NCBI GenBank assembly: GCA_903881505.1 | Contig: CAIRTM010000005.1 | Span: 1-52,349 of the forward strand | DNA from: an uncultured delta proteobacterium | GTDB taxonomy: Bacteria > Desulfobacterota > WTBG01 > CAIYCZ01 > CAIRTM01 | Reading direction: 5' to 3' | DNA length: 52,349 bases | Program-made: the position numbers and the translations under genes | In this document: positions 44,161-52,349 of the stretch, piece by piece | Layout of the letters: the number at the start of each line of letters is the position of its first letter | How positions within the stretch are numbered: position 1 is the first letter of the stretch | Notes under the pieces: generated by a model | Databases searched by the model: none | Seen by the model: only the letters and a program-made list of their open reading frames with translations | Told to the model about the DNA's origin: nothing

Positions 44161-45285
44161 ATGGCACGGCAGTTCTATCATCTTGAAGACATAAGCGCGG
44201 AAGAAGCCGCGCAGGTTGTGCGGCAGGAGCTTTTAAGCTTCCGGCAGACATTGCGCAGCATCGAATGGCTTCTGCCGTTTATGGTCATGCTGTATTTTCT
44301 CGCCGTTGACATCGCCATAGCCGACTATCCCATGCTGCAGCTTGCGATCGGATCCTATGTCGTGTTTCTCGGCTGCATGCAGCTGATCAGGTGGTCGGAT
44401 AAGTACACCTGGAAGCTTATTTCCGCCCAGATCTGGGGGATGATACTGTTTATCACCCTGATACTGTGGCAGACCGGCGGCATATGGAGCCCGCTTCTGT
44501 GCCTGTACCTGTTCCCCATTATTACCTCGGCGGTCGCGCTTCCGGAGAACAGCACGCCGAAATTCCTGGTTGTCATGGTCTTCTGCTTTTCGCTCGCCCT
44601 TCCCGCTGACGGGATGAGCAGGTATAGCCAGCGGGAGCAGATCGCCACGCTGCTGCTTATCATCAGCTTCTGGGTGGTTCCCTACATAGCCTCGCTGCTG
44701 TCGACCTCGATGCTCAAGGCGCGCCGCCAGATACAGGAACTCTCCGGCACGGACTACCTGTCAGGCCTGCAGAACATGCGTACCTTTCTGCCGCTTGCGC
44801 GCAAGGAGTATGAGCGCTCCGTTCGCTACGGGCATCCCTTTTCCATCCTCATGATCGACGCTGACAACCTGAAGCCGGTCAACGAGCGCTACGGGCATAT
44901 ATACGGCAGCACCATTATCAGGCATATCGGCGAGGCGATCGCCAGAAATATCCGTTCGTCCGACATTGCCGCCCGTTACGGCGGCGACGAGTTCATCGTG
45001 CTGCTGCATGAGACCGATCCGCCCAGCGCCCTGCATGCCGCCGAACGCATCCGCATGGATGTGGAGAAGATGACCTTCAGCGTGCCCGGCGGCAGCCAGT
45101 CGATAACGATCAGCATCGGCATCGCGGGCTATCCCAGGCACGGCATACAGGTTGAGGATGTCATCAGCCAGGCAGACAAGGCCCTGTTTATCGGCAAAAG
45201 CCGCGGCAAAAACCGCTGCACAATCGCAGACCAGCCCGCCACGGCCGACAGCCAGCCAGACCCTGAAGATCCTTCTGACAGCTGA
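44161..45285 (+). CDS. Membrane-bound diguanylate cyclase (GGDEF)
   Basis: This 374-residue protein should make cyclic di-GMP from two GTP. The N-terminal half has five to six membrane helices (for example LLPFMVMLYFLAVDIAIADY and ISAQIWGMILFITLILWQTG). A short helix leads to the GGDEF domain: GTDYLSGLQNMRTF, ILMIDADNLKPVNERYGHI, the active-site YGGDEF and ISIGIAGYP. No RxxD inhibitory site stands five residues before GGDEF (the segment is RSSDIAARYGGDEF, so RSSD is present but closer to the motif). ATG 44161 is 12 bases from a GGGGG; GTG 44152 is the alternative. It is convergent with the cobalamin gene. Confidence 0.92.
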   Translation: MARQFYHLEDISAEEAAQVVRQELLSFRQTLRSIEWLLPFMVMLYFLAVDIAIADYPMLQLAIGSYVVFLGCMQLIRWSDKYTWKLISAQIWGMILFITLILWQTGGIWSPLLCLYLFPIITSAVALPENSTPKFLVVMVFCFSLALPADGMSRYSQREQIATLLLIISFWVVPYIASLLSTSMLKARRQIQELSGTDYLSGLQNMRTFLPLARKEYERSVRYGHPFSILMIDADNLKPVNERYGHIYGSTIIRHIGEAIARNIRSSDIAARYGGDEFIVLLHETDPPSALHAAERIRMDVEKMTFSVPGGSQSITISIGIAGYPRHGIQVEDVISQADKALFIGKSRGKNRCTIADQPATADSQPDPEDPSDS

Positions 45286-45330
45286 TTGCGCAGCGCCCCC
45301 GGTTTCCGTCAGCGTCATCCGCACGCACGG

Positions 45331-45849
45331 TTATTTTTCTATACCCGTTCGCGCCTGCACACCCTGCCGATAATAGTGCCTGCGCTCGAGCATCTCCGTT
45401 ACCAGATCGGCGCGTTCCAGAATGCGCTCGTCGGCATAGCGGCCTGTCAGCACAAGCTCTACGCCCGGCGCCCGGCATTCGATCAGATCCAGAACGTCCT
45501 GCACGTCGATCAGGCCATAGCGGGTCGCGATGTTGATTTCATCAAGGATCACGATGTCGTAGCTGCCGGCGCGGACAAGCGGCTTGACCTCGCTGAGCCC
45601 GCGCCGGGCCGCCTCACGGTCGGCAGGTTCCGGCTGCCCGGACATAAAGCAGCCCGTGCCGTATTGACGCAGGGTGATCACATCCGCAAGGCGTTCAAAG
45701 GCCGCAAGCTCGCTGCAGGGCATGCCCTTGACGAACTGGGCGATAAAAACGCGCAGCCCGGCGCCGGCCGCGCGCAGCGCGAGGCCGAACGCCGCGGTTG
45801 TCTTGCCTTTGCCGTCTCCGGTATACACCTGTACATAACCCGTGCGCAT
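45331..45849 (-). CDS. Cob(I)yrinic acid a,c-diamide adenosyltransferase (CobA/BtuR type)
   Basis: It adenosylates cob(I)alamin or its precursors with ATP. The 172-residue P-loop protein has VYTGDGKGKTTAAFGLALRA (Walker A), FIAQFVKG, DIVILDEINIATRYGLI and VLTGRYADERILERADLVTEM, all characteristic of CobA/CobO. AGGAGG lies 6 bases before ATG 45849. No cobalamin riboswitch or other cobalamin genes are nearby. It is divergent to ispH with 97 bases between starts. Confidence 0.95.
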   Translation of the reverse strand: MRTGYVQVYTGDGKGKTTAAFGLALRAAGAGLRVFIAQFVKGMPCSELAAFERLADVITLRQYGTGCFMSGQPEPADREAARRGLSEVKPLVRAGSYDIVILDEINIATRYGLIDVQDVLDLIECRAPGVELVLTGRYADERILERADLVTEMLERRHYYRQGVQARTGIEK

Positions 45850-45866
45850 GGAACGCCTCCTGTTTT

Positions 45867-45896
45867 TTGCTGTTCATCGGAGCGCATTCATACTAT
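45867..45896 (+). promoter_or_regulatory. Possible promoter of ispH
   Basis: TTGCTG (45867-45872), an 18-base spacer and TACTAT (45891-45896), 4/6 matches each, lie about 50 bases before ispH. Confidence 0.35.
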
Positions 45897-45946
45897 AACG
45901 GCACATGTAATTGAGCAAGCCAATTCATTCGCGAATGGAGGCGGGC

Positions 45947-46792
45947 ATGCATATCACGGTTGCCAAATCCGCCGGTTTCTGTTTCGGCGTCAAGCGCGCC
46001 ATAAAAATCGCGCTCGAGACCGTCGCGAAATCCGGGCATGTCGAGATGCTCGGCGATATCGTGCATAACGAGCAGGTGGTGCGGGATGTCGAGTCTGCGG
46101 GCATACGCAAGGTTGATGCGCTTGAGGCCGGCCGGGGCAAGACGCTGCTGATCCGCTCGCATGGTGCCCCGGAATCGGTGTATGGCGAGGCGCGGCGCCT
46201 GGGATATCGCATCGTTGACGCGACCTGTCCCATGGTCAAGGAAATTCACACCATCGTGCGTGAGCGCTACGCCCAGGGGTTCAGCATTATCATTATCGGC
46301 GATAAGCAGCATGATGAGGTGCGGGGCATTCTCGGCCAGATCGGCTGGGACGCGCTCGTCATAGAGCATCCCGATTCGGTTCCGCCCGATGAGCTCCGGG
46401 GGATAGAACGCGCCGCGGTTGTCGTACAGTCGACCCAGGCGCTGGCCAATGTGCGCGCGATCCTTGCGGTGCTGGAGCGTCATATTCCCGAAGTGGTATT
46501 TTCGAACACGATCTGCCGGGCGACCCGGGAGCGACAGGCGGAAATGGAAACCCTTCCTCTTGAAAACGACGTGGTGCTGGTGATCGGCTCGAAAACAAGC
46601 GCCAATACGACACGGCTCTATGAGCTTGCACGCGCGGCCAATGAGCGCAGCTACCTGATCCAGACGCGCTCTGATATAATGCCGGGCTGGTTTGAAGGGG
46701 CGCAGCGCGTTGCGGTGACGGCCGGGGCCTCAACGCCGGATGAAACCATTCAGGATGTTATCGCGGCGCTCGAGGCCATGCAGGCCGGCTGA
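45947..46792 (+). CDS. ispH: 4-hydroxy-3-methylbut-2-enyl diphosphate reductase
   Basis: This [4Fe-4S] enzyme is the last in the MEP isoprenoid pathway, making IPP and DMAPP. The 281-residue protein has the three cluster Cys in AGFCFGVKRA, DATCPMV and NTICRAT, and the substrate-site motifs IRSHGAPE, GDKQHDEVRG and TAGASTPDETI. ATG 45947 is preceded by GGAGG at 6 bases; an open stretch from 45911 upstream is not family-like. Confidence 0.97.
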   Translation: MHITVAKSAGFCFGVKRAIKIALETVAKSGHVEMLGDIVHNEQVVRDVESAGIRKVDALEAGRGKTLLIRSHGAPESVYGEARRLGYRIVDATCPMVKEIHTIVRERYAQGFSIIIIGDKQHDEVRGILGQIGWDALVIEHPDSVPPDELRGIERAAVVVQSTQALANVRAILAVLERHIPEVVFSNTICRATRERQAEMETLPLENDVVLVIGSKTSANTTRLYELARAANERSYLIQTRSDIMPGWFEGAQRVAVTAGASTPDETIQDVIAALEAMQAG

Positions 46793-46833
46793 AAAGGCAT
46801 GGCCCGCAGCGGGGAGACTGCGCTCATGCGGCC

Positions 46834-47538
46834 TTAGGCAAGCCTGCGCGCATACCTGGTGGGATCCTGTACACCCGCGGCTTCAAATCCCTTGCGGCGC
46901 AGCACACAGCTGTCGCATCCCCCGCAGGCCCCGCCGTCGGGAGCGGGGTCATAGCAGCTGTGGGTCAGTGAGTAATCTACGCCCAGCCGGATGCCTGTCC
47001 GGATAATTTCAGCTTTTGACAGATCGATAAGCGGGGTTCTGATCGTGATGGCGCGGCCCTCCACCCCCTCGCGCGTTGCCAGATCAGCCATGTGCTGAAA
47101 AGCCCGGATAAACTCGGGGCGGCAGTCCGGGTAGCCTGAATAATCGACCGCCGTAACGCCGATGAAGACCGCACTGCATGAGCGCGCTTCGGCAAGAGCC
47201 AGGGCACAGGAGAGAAAAATAGTGTTGCGCGCCGGCACATACGTCACGGGGATGGATCCGGCGCTTTCAGGGGCGCTGCCTGCGCGGGGAACCGGTATCG
47301 GCTCTGTCAGGGCCGAGGCGCCGATGCGGTCGAGCGCGATCTCAAGGCACAGATGCTCGCGCGCGTTAAAGGCCCGTGCTATCCGTTCGGCGGCCTGCAG
47401 CTCGACGGCATGGCGCTGACCGTAGGCAAAGCTGAGACAGTGGACTCCAAAGCCTTCGCTGCACGCGATGGCCAGCGCGGTTGTCGAGTCGATGCCACCG
47501 CTGCACAGCACTACGGCCCTGCGTTCACGGGCGCTCAT
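46834..47538 (-). CDS. queC: 7-cyano-7-deazaguanine synthase
   Basis: It makes preQ0 from carboxydeazaguanine and ammonia for queuosine synthesis. The 234-residue protein has the PP-loop [42 protein letters not shown] and [17 protein letters not shown]. The zinc site [17 protein letters not shown] is near the C-terminus. Its start is 6 bases after the lysC stop, so it is cotranscribed with aspartate kinase; no other queuosine genes are nearby. Confidence 0.96.
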   Translation of the reverse strand: MSARERRAVVLCSGGIDSTTALAIACSEGFGVHCLSFAYGQRHAVELQAAERIARAFNAREHLCLEIALDRIGASALTEPIPVPRAGSAPESAGSIPVTYVPARNTIFLSCALALAEARSCSAVFIGVTAVDYSGYPDCRPEFIRAFQHMADLATREGVEGRAITIRTPLIDLSKAEIIRTGIRLGVDYSLTHSCYDPAPDGGACGGCDSCVLRRKGFEAAGVQDPTRYARRLA

Positions 47539-47544
47539 CGGATG

Positions 47545-48918
47545 TCAGCGTACCAGCGCGCCGTGGATAACGCGCAGGGCCCGGTCGGCATGCTCGTCCT
47601 CGATCACGCAGGAGATATTTATCTCCGAGGCGCCCTGCGAAATCATTTCGATGTTGATGTTTTCGCCGCCGAGCTCGGAAAACATGCGGCCGGCCAGTCC
47701 CACGCAGTTTTTTTGTCCGCGGCCCACAAGGCTCAGGATGGCAAGGCCGCGGCGCACCGTCACCTCGCCCAGTTCCCGCAGGTCGGCAATTGCGCGGTCA
47801 AGGTTTTTGTCGCTGTCCACGGTCATGGAAACGCTGACTTCGGAGGTTGCGATCAGGTCGATGACGATGCCGTATTTTTCGAACACGTTGAAAACATGGG
47901 CCATGAAGCCGTAGGCCATGAGCATGCGGTTCGAATCGATGTTGATCACGGTGACATTGCGCTTGGCGGTTACCGCCGTTGCCGGCCGGGACGGGCCCGT
48001 CTCGACAAGATTGGGATCGACGATGGTGCCCGGCACGGCCGGATTCAAGGTGTTTTTGATGCGGATCGGTATGTTGGCCCTGATCACCTGCTCCATGGTA
48101 AAGGGGTGAATGACTTCGGATCCGAAGTAGGTCAGCTCGGCTGCCTCATCCGGGGTAATGCTTTCCAGGACGTGCGCGTCCTCGACCTTGCGCGGGTCGG
48201 CTGAAAACACGCCGTCGACCTCCTTCCATATCTGCAGTTCCCGCGCGCCTACGGCGGCGGCGGCCAGTGCAGCGGTCAGGTCGGTGTAGCCCCTGCCGAT
48301 GCTGTGAATGATGCCGCCGGGCACGAGCCCGAAATAGCCGGTCAGGACCGGCACCCGGTGCCCGCACAGCTCGATGCGTTTTTTGAGGCCCGCGCGCGTG
48401 TAGGCGTAAAATTCATGGTTGGCCGCGGCAAAAGGCTTGTCGACGAGCGTGTCGAGGTTGACATACTCGGCGTCAATGCCCGTGCTGTTCAGCAGGCCGG
48501 TAAAAATGAGCGCCGAGAGTTTTTCACCGGTGCTGATAATCACGTCGTGGGAACGGGGCGATATCTCGCCGATAACGCTGATCGCCTCAAGGAATGATTT
48601 CATGGCCTTGAGCTCGGCATCGATCTGCTCGACGACCTGCGCCTGCAGCGGACCCTGGATAAGCTGCCGGGCGGTTTCAAGGTGATACTCCTCGATCAGG
48701 TCTATGATGCGGTAGAAATCCTTTCTGTTCAGGGCCGCGTCCGCCGCTTCGATCAGGCGGCTGGTCGTGCCTTCGGCCTTGACATAGCTGCTCATGGCTG
48801 AAAGCGCCACGATCACGCGGTCATGCTCAAGGCTGTCGCGGACAATGCCGGCAACAGAGCGCATGCGTTCAGCCTTGCCCAGGCTGGTTCCGCCGAATTT
48901 TTGTACGATGTACTGCAT
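47545..48918 (-). CDS. Aspartate kinase (monofunctional, ACT-domain)
   Basis: It phosphorylates aspartate at the start of Lys/Thr/Met synthesis. The 457-residue protein has VQKFGGTSLG at the N-terminus, ISTGEKLSALI, GYFGLVPGGIIHSIGRGYTDLTAA and the Asp/Arg block WKEVDGVFSADPRKV. Two ACT domains occupy the last 150 residues (VTVINIDSNRMLMAYGFMAH and SEINISCVIEDEHADRAL), expected to bind feedback amino acids. The long N-terminal helical insertion is like the class III/LysC type rather than the short 400-residue type. It lies between the mutase gene and queC on one strand. Confidence 0.94.
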   Translation of the reverse strand: MQYIVQKFGGTSLGKAERMRSVAGIVRDSLEHDRVIVALSAMSSYVKAEGTTSRLIEAADAALNRKDFYRIIDLIEEYHLETARQLIQGPLQAQVVEQIDAELKAMKSFLEAISVIGEISPRSHDVIISTGEKLSALIFTGLLNSTGIDAEYVNLDTLVDKPFAAANHEFYAYTRAGLKKRIELCGHRVPVLTGYFGLVPGGIIHSIGRGYTDLTAALAAAAVGARELQIWKEVDGVFSADPRKVEDAHVLESITPDEAAELTYFGSEVIHPFTMEQVIRANIPIRIKNTLNPAVPGTIVDPNLVETGPSRPATAVTAKRNVTVINIDSNRMLMAYGFMAHVFNVFEKYGIVIDLIATSEVSVSMTVDSDKNLDRAIADLRELGEVTVRRGLAILSLVGRGQKNCVGLAGRMFSELGGENINIEMISQGASEINISCVIEDEHADRALRVIHGALVR

Positions 48919-48977
48919 GGTGTATGGCCTTTCCGGTAAGATGCGTTTTGTATGTGTGGCTGCCGACGCGCGGGCTG

Positions 48978-50369
48978 TCAGCGCAGGCGCCGGCTGTTGA
49001 TCAGCCCGGGCGCCTGCAGGGTCAGCTCGGGCGTTCCAAACAGAATGTTTTCAACCGCCTCAATGCCCTGCATGACGGCATGATCCATGTTGCCGACTTC
49101 ATATTTCCAGGCGCCGAACCTGCCGCGCGAAAAGACATCCAGGCTCCTGAGATGATCAAGGCTCCGGTTCAGCAGCGCGTCCCGTCCGAAAAACGGCGTG
49201 GGGTAGGCGACTGCCGCCCGGTGCGTCCAGGTGGCCACGATGGCGTTTTTGTCTTCGATCAGCCCGGTGTTGATGAAGCCCTGCAGGGCTTCATCAAGCA
49301 GCCTGCCTGCGTCGACCGTCTTTACCGGCGATTCAGAGACCTCGCCCATGAGCGACCAGCAGCCCTCTCCGGGCACATTGTTGGGCGAATAGTTTGAAAG
49401 CACGGTTACGCGGTAGAAGGGATTGTCGTCCTCGGGGAAATACATCCAGCATTTGGTCGCGAGTTTTTCGGGCACGGGGCCCCGCAGGCCGACACCGATG
49501 ATATTGGTTGCAGATGATACCAGCGCAGGCCGCTCCCGGAGCGGTTCGGCCCGGTCGGCCATGAGCAGCTCATCAAGAGGCATGGTTGAAATCAGGAAAT
49601 CATAGGGCTCTTCCGTGCCGTTATCCAAAAAAAGCACTTTTTTGCGGCTGTCCCAACCCTGCAGCGCGATGCCGGTGTTCAGCTTGCCCGGTGGCAGGCG
49701 GCTTGCCATCTGGCGCCAGATGGCGCCGGTTCCGCCGTACAGCGGGAAGCTGAACGTATTGTTGGGGCCCCAGGAACAGTCGTCGCGGCCGGCGATAATG
49801 TTGTCCATAATGCGCCTGACATCCGGGACGGCCACGCGTTCGCCGATCCAGTGCGCGTCCAGCATCTCCGGAGGGTAGGCCCACACTTTTTTGTTGTAGG
49901 GAACCATGAAATGACGCGCCAGCCCCTCGCCGAAGCTGTGCATGATCCAGTCAAGGAAGGTCGCGCGTTCAAGATCAAGCGGCTGGCCGGAGCCGCACTG
50001 CATCAGCCCGGCAAGGCATTCCAGCATGTCACGCTGCGGCAGGCGCCCGATATTGTACTGCAGCGGATAGGGGATGAAACGGTTGCGCATCCAGATCCAG
50101 CTTTCGCGTTCATGCGCAACCCAGCCTTCCGGAGCAATAAGCGCCTGCATCAGGCGGTCATAATAATCGTAGTGCGAAAACAGCACATGGCCGCCTATGT
50201 CCCAGGTAAAGCCCTGTGCATCGGCGAAGCTGGCGGAAAGGCCGCCGACATAGTCATTTTTTTCATACACCGCGAAGGTATCGTAGCCCAGCTCCTGCAG
50301 ACGCCAGGCAGCGCCCAGGCCGCAGGGCCCGGCCCCGATAATGATGATTTTGCCGTTTCCTGGCTGCAT
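48978..50369 (-). CDS. UDP-galactopyranose mutase-like flavoenzyme, eukaryotic type
   Basis: The 463-residue protein has an FAD-binding GAGPCG (residues 13-18) near the start. It follows eukaryotic UDP-galactopyranose mutases block by block: DIGGHVLFSHYDYYD (His61), FIPYPLQYNIGRLP, PYNKKVWAYPPEMLDAHWIG, ERVAVPDVRRIMDNII, SWGPNNTFSFPLYGGTG, IGVGLRGPVPEKLATKCWMY, FPEDDNPFYRVTVLSNYSPN, SRGRFGAWKYEVGNMDH and a C-terminal VENILFGTPELTL. The classic bacterial Glf is much more distant. It should convert UDP-galactopyranose to UDP-galactofuranose for cell-surface glycan; activity is inferred. ATG 50369 was chosen after a perfect promoter at 50433-50460. An amine-oxidase-like role is the alternative. 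Confidence 0.85.
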   Translation of the reverse strand: MQPGNGKIIIIGAGPCGLGAAWRLQELGYDTFAVYEKNDYVGGLSASFADAQGFTWDIGGHVLFSHYDYYDRLMQALIAPEGWVAHERESWIWMRNRFIPYPLQYNIGRLPQRDMLECLAGLMQCGSGQPLDLERATFLDWIMHSFGEGLARHFMVPYNKKVWAYPPEMLDAHWIGERVAVPDVRRIMDNIIAGRDDCSWGPNNTFSFPLYGGTGAIWRQMASRLPPGKLNTGIALQGWDSRKKVLFLDNGTEEPYDFLISTMPLDELLMADRAEPLRERPALVSSATNIIGVGLRGPVPEKLATKCWMYFPEDDNPFYRVTVLSNYSPNNVPGEGCWSLMGEVSESPVKTVDAGRLLDEALQGFINTGLIEDKNAIVATWTHRAAVAYPTPFFGRDALLNRSLDHLRSLDVFSRGRFGAWKYEVGNMDHAVMQGIEAVENILFGTPELTLQAPGLINSRRLR

Positions 50370-50432
50370 ACCCACTGTATTCCTTCCGCCAAAGCGTTCG
50401 TGCGCGTATCCGCCGCGCCTTTGCCAGCCGGT

Positions 50433-50460
50433 ATTATAGACAACTGCACACACCTGTCAA
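50433..50460 (-). promoter_or_regulatory. Consensus sigma-70 promoter of the mutase gene
   Basis: On the minus strand, TTGACA (50460-50455), a 16-base spacer and TATAAT (50438-50433) match both consensus boxes perfectly. Transcription should start near 50426, giving a leader of about 57 bases, and may extend through lysC and queC. Confidence 0.85.
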
Positions 50461-50469
50461 CCGGGGTTT

Positions 50470-50478
50470 TGTTATAAT
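50470..50478 (+). promoter_or_regulatory. Extended -10 promoter of the TetR gene
   Basis: TGTTATAAT (50470-50478) is a perfect extended -10 on the plus strand, about 100 bases before the TetR start. It lies 10 bases outside the -35 of the divergent mutase promoter, so the two promoters face away from each other in a short space. Confidence 0.5.
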
Positions 50479-50582
50479 TGCACGAGCATCGGCCGGCTGC
50501 CTGGTGGCAGATTTCAATTGACAGACGCCGGGCCGCTTCCTATAGTGCCAGCATTACATGCGCGCACAGGAGGACGCCTGCC

Positions 50583-51185
50583 ATGGCCGGCAAGCGGGAA
50601 ACGCAGAAGGAGCAGCGGCGCGAAGCGATTTTGAACGCCGCCCTGGATCTTTTTTCGAAAAAGGGGTTCGACCTGACAACGGTCGAGGACATTACCCGGG
50701 AGGCCCGCGTCGCCAAGGGGACGTTTTATAATTTTTTCCTCAAGAAAGAGGACGTGCTGCTGTATTTCCTCGACAGGGAGTTCGCAAAGAGCAGGGCGGA
50801 GATTGCGCGCAAAATGCCCCGGACGCCGGGCATCTCTGAAAAAATCGAGCTGCTGATTGCGACCTATATTAAATATATCTTCCCCAACAAGGAGTTCTCC
50901 TCCGTTCTCATCAGGGAGCGCGTCATGAATCTCGGCACCGGCAGCAACAGGAACGAGATGAGCCTGGTGCATGAACTTGCCGGGCTTTTCGACGAGGCCA
51001 AGGGCCGCGGCGAGATCCGCTCCGATGTTGCCTCCGACCACCTGGCGGAGATGGTGTTTGCGATCTATACCATGTATGTCATCTACTGGACAAACGGCCT
51101 CATAAAAACGAAAAAACAGTGCATTGAGCGTATCCGCGAAATCAGCATGCTCATGCTGCAGGGCGTTGCCCGGAGCAGGGCATAA
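50583..51185 (+). CDS. TetR/AcrR family transcriptional regulator
   Basis: The 200-residue protein has an N-terminal helix-turn-helix of TetR type (RREAILNAALDLFSKKGFDL, TTVEDITREARVAKGTFYNFF) and an all-helical ligand domain. AGGAGG lies about 10 bases before ATG 50583. It is transcribed toward a FAD-linked oxidase gene that has two similar 12-base palindromes in its promoter region (51326-51358), the likely operators. The ligand cannot be read from sequence; TetR proteins next to acyl-CoA or aromatic degradation genes often sense acyl-CoAs. Confidence 0.93.
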   Translation: MAGKRETQKEQRREAILNAALDLFSKKGFDLTTVEDITREARVAKGTFYNFFLKKEDVLLYFLDREFAKSRAEIARKMPRTPGISEKIELLIATYIKYIFPNKEFSSVLIRERVMNLGTGSNRNEMSLVHELAGLFDEAKGRGEIRSDVASDHLAEMVFAIYTMYVIYWTNGLIKTKKQCIERIREISMLMLQGVARSRA

Positions 51186-51325
51186 GGCCGTTTTGAACAG
51201 AGACCCTTCCTTCGCAGCGCAGGCCGGCACGGCGCGGCGCTTCCCCTCATATCTGTTTCGCATGGCGAGGGCGTATTGCCCCTAACGTTCAGCGCGCCAC
51301 CCCGCCCGGGGCGGCCTCTAAAAAA

Positions 51326-51358
51326 TGACCTTGGTCAAAAAAATATTGACTTAGGTCA
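51326..51358. promoter_or_regulatory. Tandem palindromic operator, probably for the adjacent TetR protein
   Basis: Two palindromes, TGACCTTGGTCA (51326-51337, perfect) and TGACTTAGGTCA (51347-51358, one base-pair mismatch), are centred 21 bases apart, two helical turns, on the same face of DNA. The second overlaps a TTGACT -35-like box. They stand 89 bases before the FAD oxidase start and 141 bases after the TetR stop. Confidence 0.65.
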
Positions 51359-51446
51359 TAAAATATGCCACTAAACAGCCATGCGGTTCATATGACACCG
51401 GCAGGGCGGCCTTGCGCATGCAGCGCCGCGGCTTCAGGAGGCAGGC

Positions 51447-52349
51447 ATGTCCATTAAAAATGATCTTACAGCCATCGCGGGTTCCGGCAATGTGCGGGAT
51501 GACGGCCAGACGCTTGGCCGCTACGCGGCCGATCAAAGTTTTGTGAGCCCGCGCAGGCCCGACCTTGTCGTGTTTGCTGAACATGTTGACCAGGTGCAGG
51601 CAATCGTCAGGTACGCCAATACGACCCGGGTGCCGGTGGTGCCGTTCAGCTCCGGGCTCAATCTGCACGGGGCCGCCATACCCAAAGAGGGCGGCATTGT
51701 GCTGGACCTGTCACGCATGGACCGTATTCTTGAAATCAACGCCGATAACCGGCATTGCGTAATCGAGCCCGGCGTGACGGCAGCGCAGCTGCAGGATGAA
51801 CTCGCTAAACACCAGCTGCGCGCCATGCTGCCGCTGGGCATACACCCGAACCGCTCCGTGCTGTCGAGTTACCTTGAGCGCGACCCGGCGACTGGCGCGG
51901 CAAGTTTCGAATACGGCAATGAATTGATCATGGATACCGAGCTTGTGCTGCCCACGGGCGAACTGTTCCGGACAGGGCTGTGGTCGGCCGGCGTCAAACC
52001 CGGATCTCCGATGGGTCCGGTGCGCGCCATGCTGAACCGCCTCTGGACCGGCGCCCAGGGCACGCTCGGCATTATGACGAAAATGAACATCAAGGTCGAA
52101 TATCTGCCGCGCCTGCGCAGAGTCTGCATGCTGGCGTTCGATTCGTTCCCCGAGGCCATGGAGCCGCTGCGCATGATTCAGCGCAGGGAAATCGGCCTTG
52201 AATGCCTGCTGCTGAACAACTTCAACTGTGCGGCGCTGCTGTGCCGGGACTGGTCAGTGCCGGAAGCGTTCCCCGCGGCCCTGGTTGTTTCAAATCAGTT
52301 CGAACAGCTGCGGAAAAAACTGCCGGAGTGGGTGATGGTTGTGTGTTTA
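51447..52349 (+). CDS. FAD-binding (VAO/PCMH family) oxidoreductase, N-terminal part
   Basis: The 301 codons visible run off the right edge in frame. The protein opens with DQSFVSPRRPDLVVFAEHVD and VQAIVRYANTTRVPVVPFSSG. The FAD-binding block LNLHGAAIPKEGGIVLDLSRM follows, with CVIEPGVTAAQLQDELAKHQ, TGAQGTLGIMTKMNIKVEYL and LVLPTGELFRTG, as in glycolate oxidase GlcD, D-lactate dehydrogenase and 4-cresol methylhydroxylase relatives. AGGAGG lies 5 bases before ATG 51447. Likely controlled by the TetR protein through the tandem operator. The substrate is unknown without the C-terminal half. Confidence 0.88.
   Translation, partial: MSIKNDLTAIAGSGNVRDDGQTLGRYAADQSFVSPRRPDLVVFAEHVDQVQAIVRYANTTRVPVVPFSSGLNLHGAAIPKEGGIVLDLSRMDRILEINADNRHCVIEPGVTAAQLQDELAKHQLRAMLPLGIHPNRSVLSSYLERDPATGAASFEYGNELIMDTELVLPTGELFRTGLWSAGVKPGSPMGPVRAMLNRLWTGAQGTLGIMTKMNIKVEYLPRLRRVCMLAFDSFPEAMEPLRMIQRREIGLECLLLNNFNCAALLCRDWSVPEAFPAALVVSNQFEQLRKKLPEWVMVVCL

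Noticed and set aside
1-52349. tRNA genes and CRISPR arrays
   Set aside because: Intergenic regions were read for the T-arm GGTTCGAAT pattern with flanking acceptor stems and for regularly spaced repeats; none was found.

Overview
The window is GC-rich, densely coded bacterial chromosome from a Gram-negative organism: it carries the LPS-assembly lipoprotein LptE, lipoprotein-processing enzymes Lgt and LspA, and a heptose kinase for LPS core. Gene content and order (leuS-lptE-holA next to rpsT; ileS-lspA-lgt; DUF4416-yicC-gmk-pyrF-rlmB; futalosine-route menaquinone enzyme MqnE; a GldA/F/G-like ABC island with DUF4340) point to a Desulfobacterota (deltaproteobacterial) anaerobe. That placement is inferred from gene content, not from a search. 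No tRNA, rRNA, CRISPR array, complete insertion sequence or prophage was recognised.

Layout. 1-5871 (minus): a tightly overlapping operon mtnP-apt-heptose kinase-DUF4416-yicC-gmk-pyrF-rlmB with a good promoter just upstream; rlmB runs off the left edge. 6049-8241: REP-like dyads, a terminator and acetyl-CoA synthetase, whose 5' part is cut by an in-frame amber codon. 8242-11901 (plus): an intergenic region with seven TGTCA/TGACA half-sites, then a MoxR-type AAA+ ATPase and a VWA protein. 12138-15005 (minus): a DUF192 lipoprotein, endonuclease III and a zinc-ribbon/SPOR membrane protein. 15378-20747: a DHH phosphoesterase (plus), a 156-bp MITE-like element with terminal inverted repeats that supplies the 3' end of lgt, then lgt, lspA and ileS (minus). 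20969-25396: leuS, lptE and holA (plus) facing rpsT (minus). 25534-31620: an alkyltransferase-like protein, an M20 peptidase, a truncated DUF169 gene, mannose-1-phosphate guanylyltransferase and a phosphohexomutase. 31999-36313: a secreted coiled-coil protein, DUF1015, MqnE and MenG/UbiE. 36450-43818: the ABC/Gld-like/DUF4340 operon, a degenerate 5'-nucleotidase-like lipoprotein, a Na+/Ca2+ antiporter and a Lys/Ala-rich small protein. 44161-52349: a diguanylate cyclase, cobalamin adenosyltransferase, ispH, queC, aspartate kinase, a eukaryotic-type UDP-galactopyranose mutase, a TetR regulator and a truncated FAD-linked oxidase behind a tandem operator.

How the genes fit together. Envelope functions dominate: LPS core heptose activation, LptE, lipoprotein maturation, sugar-nucleotide supply (ManC plus phosphohexomutase) and probable galactofuranose supply by the mutase. 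MqnE and MenG serve menaquinone synthesis, and Acs serves acetate activation. The points most worth a second look are the amber codon in acs, the eukaryotic-type mutase, the MITE-derived tail of Lgt, the MoxR/VWA pair behind its half-site cluster, and the tandem palindromes in front of the FAD oxidase.
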